The notes beneath the pieces are model-generated. The model saw only the letters and a program-made list of their open reading frames with translations. It was not told where the DNA came from and searched no databases. From assembly GCA_020718085.1 (NCBI GenBank), contig DYDB01000008.1:1-46630 (forward strand): a stretch of DNA of 46,630 bases, given 5' to 3'. Positions 1 to 9,214 of the stretch are shown here, piece after piece. Each line of letters opens with the position of its first letter. Within the stretch, counting starts at the first letter, position 1. A program made the translations under genes and the position numbers. Source of the stretch: Micavibrio sp. Lineage in GTDB: Bacteria > Patescibacteriota > Minisyncoccia > Moranbacterales > GCA-2747515.

Positions 1-3000
1 CACAAAAAGAACAATATCCGATCGCACTTGATCCAACACTGCAGTTCACTGCTCCAGGGCAGAGTAATAGTGGGGATGTGATTGATGGGGAGGCAGGGAG
101 TCGGTTTGGGTATTCTACGGTCAATGGTGACTTCAATAGCGATGGAAAAATGGATTTGGGAATAGGAGCTATGTCATATGCGAGCAATACTGGACGTATA
201 TATATTTTCTACAACGACGGCACCATACCAACTACAGCAGTAACCGCAGATGTGATCATTACGGGTGAAGCAACAGAAAATTATTTTGGAAGTACGATCT
301 CAGCAGGTGATTTCAATGCTGATGGGCGTACAGATGTGATGGTTGGAGCGCGAGGATATGCAAGTAGCACTGGTCGTGTCTATGTTTTCTACAACGACGA
401 TTCCATTCCCACCACAGCCGCAACCGCAGACGTGATCATTACGGGAGGGGCAACAGGGAATGTTTTTGGTAGAGCATCTGCTGTTGGTGACTTCAACGCT
501 GATGGTAGAATCGATTTTGTAGTGGGTGCGGATGCTGTTCATAGTGTGTACATCTTCTACAACAATGGGTCATATCCTACCACAGCAACAACCGCAGATG
601 TGATCATCACGGGGAGTGGTTTTTTTGGAACGTCAATTACTGCAGGTGATTTTAATGCCGATGGACGTACAGATTTGGCAAGCGGAGGTTATGCAAATAG
701 CTCCTATGCGGGCAATGTTTCAATTTTTTATAATGATGGTTCATATCCTGCATTAGCAACAGGGGCGGACATTACGATCACGGGAGAAGCAAATAGCTTA
801 TTTGGGTGGAAATTGATTTCTGGTGACTTTAATGCGGATGGGAGAACTGATCTCGCTGTAGGCGCATATCAATACTCATCCAACACTGGTCGTGCCTACA
901 TTTTTTATTGCGATGGTACAATTCCTACCACAGCCGCAACTGCAGATGTGATCATTACAGGAGAAGTAGCGGGAGATTATTTTGGCTATAATTTGTTGAG
1001 TGATGATTTCAATGCTGATGGTAAAACCGATATGAGTGTTTACGGTGGCAATCGTGTTTATATTTTTTACAATGACGGCTCTATTCCCACTACAGCAGCA
1101 AACGCAGATGTGATTATTAAGGAGGAGGTGGCTTATAGCAATTTTGGATCTGGACTCTCAGGAATAACAAGTGGCGATTTCAACGCTGATGGACGCACGG
1201 ACATAGCGATAGGTGCACGAGCATATTCTTCGGATGCGGGTCGTGTCTATATTTTTTATTCTCAAAATGGACAGGTTAATACAAATAAAAAAATTACCGG
1301 AGAAAGCTCGAGTTGGTTTGGTAGTTCCCTTGCAATAGCTGATCTTAATAGTGATGGCAAAAATGATTTGATCGTTGGCGCGATCTTGTATTCCTCGCAG
1401 ATTGGTCGTGTATATATTTTTTATGCCGACGGCTCCATTCCCACGACAGCTGCTTCTGCAGATGTGATCATTACGGGAGAAACAATGAGCGGGTTTGGCA
1501 TATCTCTTGCCACGAGTGATTTCAATTTCGATGGTAAAATAGATCTCATTTCTGGTGCGCCTTATTATAATTCCAATCAAGGCCGCGCTTACATCTTCTA
1601 TGGTGACGGCTCCATCTCCACAACTGCAGCAACAGCTGATGTGATCATTACGGGGGAGGCGGGAAGTTTTTTTGGGCGCTCTGTTGTCGCTGCTGATCTG
1701 AATTCCGACAGCAGGTCAGATATCGCCATTGGTGCAAGTTCATACTCATCACAAACCGGTCGTACCTATATTTTCTATGGTGACGGCTCCATCCCCACAA
1801 CTGCTGCAACAGCTGATGTGATCATTACGGGGGAGACGACAAATAATTATTTTGGTTATGCTATGACGGCTGGTGATCTTAACATAGATGGTAAAACCGA
1901 TTTGATAGTGGGAGCACATGGATATGCTACAAACACGGGTCGTGCCTACATCTTCTATGGTGACGGCTCTATCCCCACTACAGCAGCTACGGCAGATGTG
2001 GTCATTACAGGGGAGGCGACGAGCAACTATTTTGGCTATGCAATGACAGTTGGTGATCTTAATATAGATGGAAAAACTGACTTGGTGGTTGGTGCGTATG
2101 GCTATTCTTCCAGCACAGGTCGTGCCTACATCTTCTATGGTGACGGCTCCATCCCCACAACTGCTGCAACATCGGATATTATTATTGCAGGGGAAGGCGG
2201 TCAATTTTCATGGGCTCTTACAACTGGTGACTTTAATGCTGACGGCAAAACTGACTTGGCGGTTGGAGCAATATCGCACCCTTCCAGTACAGGTCGTGCA
2301 TATATTTTCTACAATGACGGCTCTATCCCCACTACAGCCGCAACTGCGGATGTGATCATTACGGGGGATGCTACGAGTACGTATTTTGGATATTCTCTCG
2401 CAGCGGGAGATCTTAATGCTGATGGAAGAACAGATCTTGTTGTGGGTGCATATTACTATTCATCTCAGGCTGGGGGTGTTTTTATCTATGAAACGCGTGA
2501 TAATTACGCATGGCAAATGCAAGAGCAACGAGATTTAACGCGAGTTAATAGTTTATTTGGAGAGGAATTAAAAATTACAGGTGTTACTGGGCAAACGATA
2601 GGAAATTCTTTATTGGCAATGGATTGCAATGATGACGGGAAAAAAGATCTGGTAATCGGCGGTGGAAATAAAGTGTACATTTTTTATAATGATGGATCTT
2701 ATCCTGTTAGTAGTGAATTTGCAGATGCAATCATTACGAGTGAGGAAATATATGATGGGTTTGGCGGTAGAATGATCTTTGGAGATATGAACTTTGATGG
2801 TAAAGATGATCTGATAGTTTCAGCAGTAACTTCGTCCTCTAATGCTGGAAAGGTTTATATTTTTTACAATGATGGTTCGTTTCCTACTTTGGCCAGCGCG
2901 GCAGATGTGATCATGACTGGTGAAGCTCCAAACAATAATTTTGGTAATGCTTTGCACATGAATGATCTTAACGCTGATGGCAAAAATGATCTTGTGGTCA

Positions 3001-5123
3001 CAGCTCATGCCTACGCATCTTATACTGGACGTACCTACATCTTCTATGGAGACGGCTCCATCCCAACTACAGCCGCAACCGCGGATGTGATCATTACGGG
3101 AGGGTCAACAGGCAATTTTTTTGGCAACAGTATTGCAACTGGTGATTTTAATACTGACGGCAAAAATGATCTGGTCATTGGCGCAAGTGGTGGATTATCT
3201 GGTTTTGGCAGTGCATATTTCTTTTACAATGATGGTTCGTATCCGTCTACTGTGGCCACGGCTGATCTGACTATTTCCGGAGAAACGACAAATAGTAGTT
3301 TTGGAATTTCAATGACCACGGGTGATTTTAATGTGGATGGAAAAACTGATTTATCAGTGGCAGCACAATCATATTCTACACAAACTGGTCGCATGTATAT
3401 CTTCTACAACGACGGATCCATCCCCACAACTGCAGCAACTGCAGATGTGAGTATTACAGGAGAAACAACGAGTGGTTATTTTGGATGGAGCATGTCTTCT
3501 GGTGATATTAATGGTGATAAAAGAACGGATTTGATCGTTGGTGCACCAGGATATTCATCTTGGATTGGTCGTACCTATGTTTTCTATAATGATGGTGTAT
3601 ACCCAACCACTGCTGCTATGGCAGATAGTGTTTTTATGGGCGAATCTGCAAATAATAATTTTGGTGCAGTTGTTGGATCTGGCGATATTAATAATGACGG
3701 AACAAAAGATTTGATCATAGGAGCTTATGGTTACGCATCGAGTAAGGGGCGGGTATATATGTATACAATGAACGATTCTCAGACAATTGGTGATACAGGA
3801 GATCAATTTGGCATTGGATTGGCTTCCGGTGATTATAATGTTGATGGTAAAGTTGATTTGTTGGTTGGAGCGCCCGGCTATTCTTCCAATGTTGGTCGTG
3901 CTTATATTTTTTACAATCAAAATGGTAAAATATCATCCACTGCAACAAATGCAGATGTGATCATCAACGGTCAAGCAACCAGTGAATTTGGATTTAGAGT
4001 GAATTCCGGCGATTTCAATGCGGATGGTAAGATGGATTTTGCTGTTGGTGCACGATCTTATAATTCTAACCAAGGTCGTGCTTATATCTTTTATAGTGAT
4101 GGAAGCAATAATTTTGGCACAGTTGCTTGTAGCGGCTCCAGTCCGACAACATGTTCCGCTACCAATGGAGATGTGATCATTACTGGAGAAGCTGCTAGTG
4201 CTTTTGGGGGTAGATTGGCTGTTGGTGATTTCAATGCTGATGGAAAAACAGATTTAGCAGTGGGTGCTTATAACTATGCTACAATTACGGGACGTGCATA
4301 TGTTTTTAATCAAAATACGGCAGGAGGTTTTACTGCGACGATTGCGGCAACGAGTGCAAGTGCAATTTTGACGGGAGAAACCGTGGGTGATGGATTTGGA
4401 ATTGCGATGGCTTCTGGAGATTTCAATGCTGATGGTAAAATAGACCTCTCAGTTGGTTCTAACGGGTATTTATCGAGTGCCGGTCGTGTATATATTTTTT
4501 ACAATGGTTCGATTACAACTAAAAATGCCTCCGCAGCAAATATTATTGTTACTGGCGAAATAGCATCAAGTGAATTTGGAGGACTTGTTTCCTCTGGAGA
4601 CTTAAATAGTGATGGAAAAACAGATTTGATTGTAGGTGCTGTAACATATGATAATAACACCGGTCGTGTGTATATTTTTTACAATGATGGTTCCATACCA
4701 ATAAAGTCTGGGTCGGCAGATATCATCATTACTGGTGAAACTACCGAATCTTATTTTGGACGCTCTCCTATTTGTGCAGATTTTAACGCTGACGGTAGGA
4801 CAGATCTCGCTGTTGGTGCTAATAAATATTCTTCGAATACTGGTCGTGTGTATGTGTTTTATGGTGAATCAATAACCAATAATGCAGCGCAAGCAGACAT
4901 AATATTTACAGGAGAGGCAATAAACAATAACCTTGGTTTTGCTATAACAACAGGTGATATAAATATGGATGGCAAAACTGATTTGATCACGGGTGCCTAT
5001 GGATTTTCAAGTAATGCGGGAAAAGTTTATACATATATCAGTGAGGTAAATAACGAGGGGATTCAAAATACAGTTAAGGAGAAGGGAAATGTAAAAATTC
5101 GGGGAAATGTAAAAATGAAATAA
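1..5123 (+). CDS. Giant FG-GAP/VCBS beta-propeller repeat protein, 5' end outside window
   Basis: The frame is open to the first bases of the window, so the GTG at 78 is not the true start; about 1,706 residues are visible. They are almost entirely 28 repeats of roughly 58 residues. Each carries a calcium-loop motif D-x-N-x-D-G-x-x-D (for example GDFNADGRTD), then a VGA strand, a GRVYIFYNDGS strand and a TTAATADVIITGE strand ending at FG. This is the integrin-alpha-type FG-GAP pattern; known members form extracellular seven-bladed propellers that bind ligands or cells. Irregular linkers follow repeats 7, 14 and 21, and the protein ends after repeat 28, which suggests four propellers. Repeats 10 and 20 have lost the loop glycine. 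The C-terminus is a short basic tail (RGNVKMK) with no membrane anchor. Any signal peptide would lie upstream. Surface adhesion is inferred. Confidence 0.9.
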   Translation, partial: QKEQYPIALDPTLQFTAPGQSNSGDVIDGEAGSRFGYSTVNGDFNSDGKMDLGIGAMSYASNTGRIYIFYNDGTIPTTAVTADVIITGEATENYFGSTISAGDFNADGRTDVMVGARGYASSTGRVYVFYNDDSIPTTAATADVIITGGATGNVFGRASAVGDFNADGRIDFVVGADAVHSVYIFYNNGSYPTTATTADVIITGSGFFGTSITAGDFNADGRTDLASGGYANSSYAGNVSIFYNDGSYPALATGADITITGEANSLFGWKLISGDFNADGRTDLAVGAYQYSSNTGRAYIFYCDGTIPTTAATADVIITGEVAGDYFGYNLLSDDFNADGKTDMSVYGGNRVYIFYNDGSIPTTAANADVIIKEEVAYSNFGSGLSGITSGDFNADGRTDIAIGARAYSSDAGRVYIFYSQNGQVNTNKKITGESSSWFGSSLAIADLNSDGKNDLIVGAILYSSQIGRVYIFYADGSIPTTAASADVIITGETMSGFGISLATSDFNFDGKIDLISGAPYYNSNQGRAYIFYGDGSISTTAATADVIITGEAGSFFGRSVVAADLNSDSRSDIAIGASSYSSQTGRTYIFYGDGSIPTTAATADVIITGETTNNYFGYAMTAGDLNIDGKTDLIVGAHGYATNTGRAYIFYGDGSIPTTAATADVVITGEATSNYFGYAMTVGDLNIDGKTDLVVGAYGYSSSTGRAYIFYGDGSIPTTAATSDIIIAGEGGQFSWALTTGDFNADGKTDLAVGAISHPSSTGRAYIFYNDGSIPTTAATADVIITGDATSTYFGYSLAAGDLNADGRTDLVVGAYYYSSQAGGVFIYETRDNYAWQMQEQRDLTRVNSLFGEELKITGVTGQTIGNSLLAMDCNDDGKKDLVIGGGNKVYIFYNDGSYPVSSEFADAIITSEEIYDGFGGRMIFGDMNFDGKDDLIVSAVTSSSNAGKVYIFYNDGSFPTLASAADVIMTGEAPNNNFGNALHMNDLNADGKNDLVVTAHAYASYTGRTYIFYGDGSIPTTAATADVIITGGSTGNFFGNSIATGDFNTDGKNDLVIGASGGLSGFGSAYFFYNDGSYPSTVATADLTISGETTNSSFGISMTTGDFNVDGKTDLSVAAQSYSTQTGRMYIFYNDGSIPTTAATADVSITGETTSGYFGWSMSSGDINGDKRTDLIVGAPGYSSWIGRTYVFYNDGVYPTTAAMADSVFMGESANNNFGAVVGSGDINNDGTKDLIIGAYGYASSKGRVYMYTMNDSQTIGDTGDQFGIGLASGDYNVDGKVDLLVGAPGYSSNVGRAYIFYNQNGKISSTATNADVIINGQATSEFGFRVNSGDFNADGKMDFAVGARSYNSNQGRAYIFYSDGSNNFGTVACSGSSPTTCSATNGDVIITGEAASAFGGRLAVGDFNADGKTDLAVGAYNYATITGRAYVFNQNTAGGFTATIAATSASAILTGETVGDGFGIAMASGDFNADGKIDLSVGSNGYLSSAGRVYIFYNGSITTKNASAANIIVTGEIASSEFGGLVSSGDLNSDGKTDLIVGAVTYDNNTGRVYIFYNDGSIPIKSGSADIIITGETTESYFGRSPICADFNADGRTDLAVGANKYSSNTGRVYVFYGESITNNAAQADIIFTGEAINNNLGFAITTGDINMDGKTDLITGAYGFSSNAGKVYTYISEVNNEGIQNTVKEKGNVKIRGNVKMK

Positions 5124-5134
5124 TGAGATCCCTT

Positions 5135-5163
5135 GATGTGCACGAGGTGCATCTTTTATCTTT
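5135..5163 (+). terminator. Intrinsic terminator after the propeller gene
   Basis: GATG(T)GCAC pairs with GTGCATC around a GAG loop and is followed by TTTTATCTTT. It sits 11 bases past the stop codon. One base bulges in the stem. Confidence 0.6.
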
Positions 5164-5189
5164 GCAATTTTATGAACTTATGGCATAAT
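5162..5189 (+). promoter_or_regulatory. Promoter for tRNA-Thr (and perhaps prfB)
   Basis: TTGCAA, a 16-base spacer and CATAAT with an upstream TGG (extended -10), ending 16 bases before the tRNA. Assigned by eye. Confidence 0.5.
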
Positions 5190-5205
5190 ATGTGAGTTAC
5201 CCTAT

Positions 5206-5278
5206 GCCATCTTAGCTCAGTTGGTAGAGCAGCACACTCGTAACGTGCAGGTCGTCGGTTCGAACCCGACAGATGGCT
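5206..5278 (+). tRNA. tRNA-Thr (anticodon CGT)
   Basis: The cloverleaf can be drawn by hand: acceptor GCCATCT with AGATGGC, D-stem GCTC with GAGC, T-stem GTCGG with CCGAC and T-loop TTCGAAC. The anticodon loop CTCGTAA gives CGT, reading ACG. The last anticodon-stem pair is an A-C mismatch (31-39). The discriminator is T and CCA is not encoded. prfB starts 17 bases downstream. Confidence 0.93.
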
Positions 5279-5295
5279 CATTTAAAAGTATTTTT

Positions 5296-6373
5296 ATGCG
5301 AGAGATCATTGAAAAATGTGGTGTGATAAAAAATAAGCTCCTGCAGTTGCAGGACTCTCTTTGACGTTGAAAATAAAAAGAATCACATCCTTCAGTTGGA
5401 AATTCTTTGTACAGAAGAGGGTTTTTGGAATGATCAGGAACGTGCACGCGGTATCATGCAGGAGCTCGAGCAGCTGCGTAGCGAGGTGGGGCAATTTGAT
5501 ATTTTGTTAAAAAATGCGGAGGATTTGACGGAGTTGTGTGGCATGATCACGGAGGAAAAAGAATGGGCTGATGTTTTGGTACAAGTAAATGCACTTGAAA
5601 GAGCTGTTGAAAAGTTAGATTTTTTTACACTTTTTGATGGAGAATATGATGTGAATAGCGCGATTGTTACGATTCATGCCGGCGCGGGTGGTGTGGACGC
5701 ACAAGATTGGGCAACAATGCTTCTCAAGATGTATGTGCGTTGGGCGGAAAGAAAAAATTATATAGTAAAAATTTTGGATGAGGTGGCTGGTGCAGAAGCA
5801 GGGATCAAAAGTGCAACTTTTGAAATTGACGGACGGTGGGTTTATGGGCATATGCGTGCAGAGGCTGGAGTGCACCGACTGGTGCGATTATCACCATTTA
5901 ATGCGGACAATTTGCGACAAACATCGTTTGCACGCGTGGAATCCATGCCGATCCTCAAAGAGATCAAACAAGTGCAAGTCAAGCCGGATGAGTTACGTAT
6001 AGATACGTACCGATCTTCTGGTGCGGGCGGACAACATGTCAATACAACGGATAGTGCAGTGCGTATCACGCATATTCCCACAGGATTGCAAGCACAGTGT
6101 CAAAACGAACGATCACAAATGCAAAATAAGGAAAGTGCGATGAAACTTTTGTTGGCAAAATTACACAAGAAATTTATTGAAGAGGAAGAACGGAAGAAAA
6201 AAGAACTACGCGGTGAAATGGTGGATGCTGGATGGGGTAATCAGATCAGATCATATGTATTACACCCATACAAGATGGTCAAAGATCACCGAACCAAACA
6301 TGAAACAGCTCAGGTGGATGATGTTCTAGACGGGGACATTGATGAATTTATCATTGCGTTCCTGCGACAATAG
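5296..6373 (+). CDS. prfB: Peptide chain release factor 2, with programmed +1 frameshift
   Basis: RF2 ends translation at UGA and UAA. The gene is join(5296..5361, 5363..6373), about 359 residues, close to the usual 365. A 22-codon frame from ATG 5296 ends CTT TGA. Skipping T5362 continues in frame with GAC GTT GAA and joins the long RF2 frame, giving the normal RF2 N-terminus (LDVENKKNHILQ). The SPF codon-recognition tripeptide lies near residue 198 and the catalytic GGQ near 244 (SGAGGQHVN). Starting at the TTG 5396 would cut off the first helix, so the frameshifted start is preferred. In the known mechanism, low RF2 lets the ribosome slip at CTT-TGA-C and raises RF2 output. There is no clear Shine-Dalgarno before ATG 5296. 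Confidence 0.95.
5351..5365 (+). promoter_or_regulatory. RF2 programmed +1 frameshift site
   Basis: The slippery site CTT TGA C (5359-5365) is the canonical prfB autoregulatory site. A short Shine-Dalgarno-like AGGA at 5351-5354 lies just upstream, weaker than the AGGGGG of E. coli. Frame 0 stops at TGA 5362-5364 and the +1 frame runs to 6373. Confidence 0.92.
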
Positions 6374-6378
6374 AATTG

Positions 6379-6387
6379 TGCTATAAT
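6379..6387 (+). promoter_or_regulatory. Extended -10 promoter for ftsEX
   Basis: TGCTATAAT lies just after the prfB stop. No convincing -35 is present. AAGGAG at 6404-6409 lies downstream but is 18 bases from the ftsE ATG, farther than usual. Confidence 0.5.
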
Positions 6388-6427
6388 GTACAAAGGTGCT
6401 TATAAGGAGTTTTAGAATAAAAACAAA

Positions 6428-7126
6428 ATGAACATGAAATTGATCAATTTGGAACGTGTAACGAAAGAATATTCAGATGGTTTCGTGGCTCTTAATGGTG
6501 TGGATTGCGCAATTGATCAGGGAGAATTTGTTTCGCTTGTAGGGGCGAGTGGAGCTGGAAAATCCACTCTTCTCAAGATGATCTATGCAGACGAATTTCC
6601 CACTGACGGCGCAGTTTATTTTGGTGGTCGGGATATTGCGCAAACCAAGCGACGATTGTTGCCATATTTTCGTCGAAATTTTGGGACGGTTTTTCAGGAT
6701 TTCAAGCTTTTGCCACAGAAGACTGTTTTTGAAAATATTGCATATACATTAGAAGTGCATGGAAAATCAGATGCACAGATCTATGATGAGGTAAATCATA
6801 TTTTACGTGTCGTGAATATGGCAGATCAGGGGCATAAATATCCCAATCAAATAAGCGGTGGGGAGCAACAACGCGTCTCGCTTGCGCGCGCGGTGATCCA
6901 TCGACCTCGTGTGCTCATTGCAGATGAGCCGACAGGAAATTTGGATCCGATCTCAACATTGGAAATTGTAAAATTGCTTCTCAAGATCAATTCATTTGGC
7001 ACAACTGTCATTTTGGCTACGCATGACAAATCAATTGTGGATAAATTGAATCGACGTGTAATTTTGATGAGCAAAGGGCGAATTATGCGTGATGATCTTC
7101 GAGGTAAGTACATTATTAGCGCATGA
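6428..7126 (+). CDS. ftsE: Cell division ATP-binding protein FtsE
   Basis: ABC ATPase that pairs with FtsX at the division site and controls peptidoglycan hydrolases. 232 residues, normal FtsE size. Walker A is GASGAGKS (39-46), the Q-loop region is FGTVFQDF, the signature ISGGEQQR is near 141, Walker B with LIADEPTGNLD is near 162, and the switch His is in ATHDKSIV. The FtsE-specific Walker B and switch context, together with an overlapping ftsX, make the call firm against other ABC ATPases. The stop overlaps the ftsX start (ATGA). Confidence 0.96.
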   Translation: MNMKLINLERVTKEYSDGFVALNGVDCAIDQGEFVSLVGASGAGKSTLLKMIYADEFPTDGAVYFGGRDIAQTKRRLLPYFRRNFGTVFQDFKLLPQKTVFENIAYTLEVHGKSDAQIYDEVNHILRVVNMADQGHKYPNQISGGEQQRVSLARAVIHRPRVLIADEPTGNLDPISTLEIVKLLLKINSFGTTVILATHDKSIVDKLNRRVILMSKGRIMRDDLRGKYIISA

Positions 7127-8049
7127 AACAAACTATGAAAACAATCAAATTGGCACGAGTTTTTCGTGAGGGTGCACAAAACTTTTATCGTGATAAATGG
7201 TTGACACTCGCAACTGTCGTGATCATGTCATTGGCACTTTACTTGGTGGGAATCGCAATATTTTTGGGTTTTGGTGTATTGCATATCATTGATTCTGTCG
7301 AAAGTCGGATCAATATAAGTATGTATTTTGATTTTACCGTGCCGGAGGAAAAGATCCTGGAGATCAAAAAGCAGATCGAAGGTCGATCTGTTGAAGAAAT
7401 TCAGTCTGTAACATATATTTCTCGCGACCAGGCAATGCAGGATTTTCTTGTGCGAGAGGGTGATAGTAAGGAGATCAAGGAAGCTTTGGATATGATCGGA
7501 GAAAATCCGCTTCCTGCCTCATTGGTCATTGTTGCACATGATGCTGCAGCATATGAATCTATCAATGCCTATGCATTTCAAGAATATGAAGACTATATTT
7601 TAGATACAAGTTTTGCAAAGAATAAGGCTGTGATCGATGAGGTGCATAACCTACTGATTTTAATGCGTAATACGGGATTGGTCTTAGGTGGAATTTTTGC
7701 GGTTATTGCGGTTTTGGTTACTCTTAATACGATTCGTATGAGCTTATATGCACATCGTCAAGAGTTTGAGATCATGCGTTTAGTGGGAGCATCAAATCTA
7801 TACATCAAGATGCCGCCACTCGTGGAAGGTGTATTATATGGTTTTGCGAGTGCGGTCATTGGTGTGATCTTTTTGGTAATTACAGTTTTTGCTTTTGATC
7901 CTTTTGTGAAGAAAATTATGGCAAATGCTGATGTTTCATCATTTTATGGAAAAGATATTTTACAAGTTATTGCAATCGTATTGATCGTTGGCGTTTCGTT
8001 GGGGCTTGCGAGTAGTTATATTGCGATTCATCGCTATTTGGAACGATAA
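7123..8049 (+). CDS. ftsX: Cell division protein FtsX
   Basis: 308 residues with an N-terminal cytoplasmic tail, TM1 near residues 27-50 and an extracellular domain of about 120 residues. Three C-terminal TM segments follow, with the FtsX-typical stretch VTLNTIRMSLYAHRQEFEIM and an IMRLVGAS motif before TM3. It is the membrane partner of FtsE and relays ATP hydrolysis to cell-wall hydrolases outside the membrane. Translation is probably coupled to ftsE through the ATGA overlap. A shared terminator follows. Confidence 0.95.
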   Translation: MKQTMKTIKLARVFREGAQNFYRDKWLTLATVVIMSLALYLVGIAIFLGFGVLHIIDSVESRINISMYFDFTVPEEKILEIKKQIEGRSVEEIQSVTYISRDQAMQDFLVREGDSKEIKEALDMIGENPLPASLVIVAHDAAAYESINAYAFQEYEDYILDTSFAKNKAVIDEVHNLLILMRNTGLVLGGIFAVIAVLVTLNTIRMSLYAHRQEFEIMRLVGASNLYIKMPPLVEGVLYGFASAVIGVIFLVITVFAFDPFVKKIMANADVSSFYGKDILQVIAIVLIVGVSLGLASSYIAIHRYLER

Positions 8050-8074
8050 TATCTGATGTTACGGGAGTATAATA

Positions 8075-8106
8075 AAAACAACCTTCTGTAGAATGGTTGT
8101 TTTTTT
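8075..8106. terminator. Bidirectional terminator between ftsX and the convergent gene
   Basis: AACAACC pairs with GGTTGTT around an 11-base loop, with an A-run on the left and T-run on the right, so it can end transcription from both sides. Confidence 0.85.
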
Positions 8107-8114
8107 GATCCATA

Positions 8115-8717
8115 CTATAAATTCTTTTTTGTATCACTACTTTTATCGAAAGCCGTGTGATCATTGAATTTTCCCTTCCAATCTTCCGGATTGCCATAAT
8201 CTGCAAAATCTTTATACCATTCATGGTTTGTGAGTGGTTTGTTGGCGGCTTTGATGGGACACCAATAGCGCTCTGTGCGCGCTGCAATTTCAACTGCATA
8301 GCTGAAAAGTCCATTTACATAACTACAATACAGACAGTGAATTTTTTGAACAATATTCAAATAATCCAAAAAACGTCTGTCATATACAATGTAGTCATCA
8401 CGTTTTACTTTTGGAATTTTGTATAAGGGGAATGCGACGGCATGATAAATTGTGATGAACAGATCAAGGATCACTGCCGGAATGATCATCATGTAGATAA
8501 AGGGGAGGGAGAAAAAGTGTCGCACATCGCGAGGAATGACATATTTCCACACAGGAATACGGAAACGCTTATTGCGTTCACGCATTTTTTTGAGGAAGAT
8601 GACACGATGTTCTTTGATCGAAAATCCATACTCTTTGGCTAGTCGAGCATATTCTATGCGAAGAGCTTGATTGACCTCCTCCATCTTCTTAATAAGCATC
8701 TTTATCTTTGAGTCCAT
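8115..8717 (-). CDS. Conserved membrane protein with Cys motif, function unknown
   Basis: 200 residues. A basic, helical N-terminus (1-50) is followed by one or two hydrophobic segments (LPFIYMMIIPAVILDLFITI, about 72-95). A soluble C-terminal part contains IHCLYCSYVNGLFSYAVEI and then RTERYWCPIK, which is a CxxC pair plus a third Cys about 27 residues later. The C-terminus is hydrophilic. The motif looks strongly constrained and could bind a metal or cluster, but I cannot name the family with certainty. The gene converges on ftsX and has no clear Shine-Dalgarno. Confidence 0.75.
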   Translation of the reverse strand: MDSKIKMLIKKMEEVNQALRIEYARLAKEYGFSIKEHRVIFLKKMRERNKRFRIPVWKYVIPRDVRHFFSLPFIYMMIIPAVILDLFITIYHAVAFPLYKIPKVKRDDYIVYDRRFLDYLNIVQKIHCLYCSYVNGLFSYAVEIAARTERYWCPIKAANKPLTNHEWYKDFADYGNPEDWKGKFNDHTAFDKSSDTKKNL

Positions 8718-8856
8718 TTTTGTGAAAGATTTAGTGAAAAAAATAAAAAACGTGATGTAATTTTACACGAAACAATTACAAAACATTCCTTTAATTAAAT
8801 CATCATAATTGATAATCTGCAAGGAATAAATTACGTAGATTTCGAAAAAAGGGAGA

Positions 8857-8885
8857 TTGACAATATATATAATATGATGTATAGT
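8857..8885 (+). promoter_or_regulatory. Sigma70-type promoter for the 67-aa membrane protein
   Basis: TTGACA, 17-base spacer, TATAGT. Confidence 0.7.
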
Positions 8886-8954
8886 GTGATTTCGTTCATT
8901 TGATTAAAATTTGGTAAAGATATTCCTGAATTTAAGATGAAGGGAGGTGGAATA

Positions 8955-9158
8955 ATGGAATATTTGTTTGAACTGATTGAAAAAGTCAGTCTCTACGCAG
9001 TTTTGTGGTTTGCGATATGGTTGATAACGTTTTTTGTTAAAGAAACGTTTTTCAAAAAAATGGGCGATTGGTTCACTGGACCAGTTATAGCGATTTTTGT
9101 AGCATCGGTTGTTACGATCATGTTACTTATATACAATCATACTTCAATAGCACTATGA
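8955..9158 (+). CDS. Small two-TM membrane protein, unknown
   Basis: 67 residues from ATG 8955, chosen because GGGAGG (8941-8946) lies 8 bases upstream; an in-frame ATG at 8937 would start before this site. Two hydrophobic segments (about 12-28 and 43-62) are separated by a short basic loop (KETFFKKMG). It has its own promoter and terminator, as in the cassettes downstream. No family recognised. Confidence 0.65.
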   Translation: MEYLFELIEKVSLYAVLWFAIWLITFFVKETFFKKMGDWFTGPVIAIFVASVVTIMLLIYNHTSIAL

Positions 9159-9177
9159 GGAATGCCATGAATCAAAG

Positions 9178-9214
9178 AAACAACCCAGTCATATAACGTG
9201 AGGGGTTGTTTTAT
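9178..9214 (+). terminator. Intrinsic terminator
   Basis: AAACAACCC pairs with GGGGTTGTTT, with a loop of about 18 bases and then TTATTATTTT. Confidence 0.8.

Noticed and set aside
300-3948. Several long minus-strand frames opposite the propeller gene
   Set aside because: They arise from the repetitive codon pattern of the sense gene and have no starts, ribosome sites or protein-like composition.
5362-5364. prfB as a pseudogene because of the early TGA
   Set aside because: The TGA lies in the exact CTT-TGA-C frameshift context and all RF2 motifs downstream are intact.
5217-5447. Minus-strand frame ending GFEPTTCTLRVCCSTN
   Set aside because: It is the antisense of tRNA-Thr plus prfB; GFEPTTC-type peptides are a known artefact of reading tRNA backwards.
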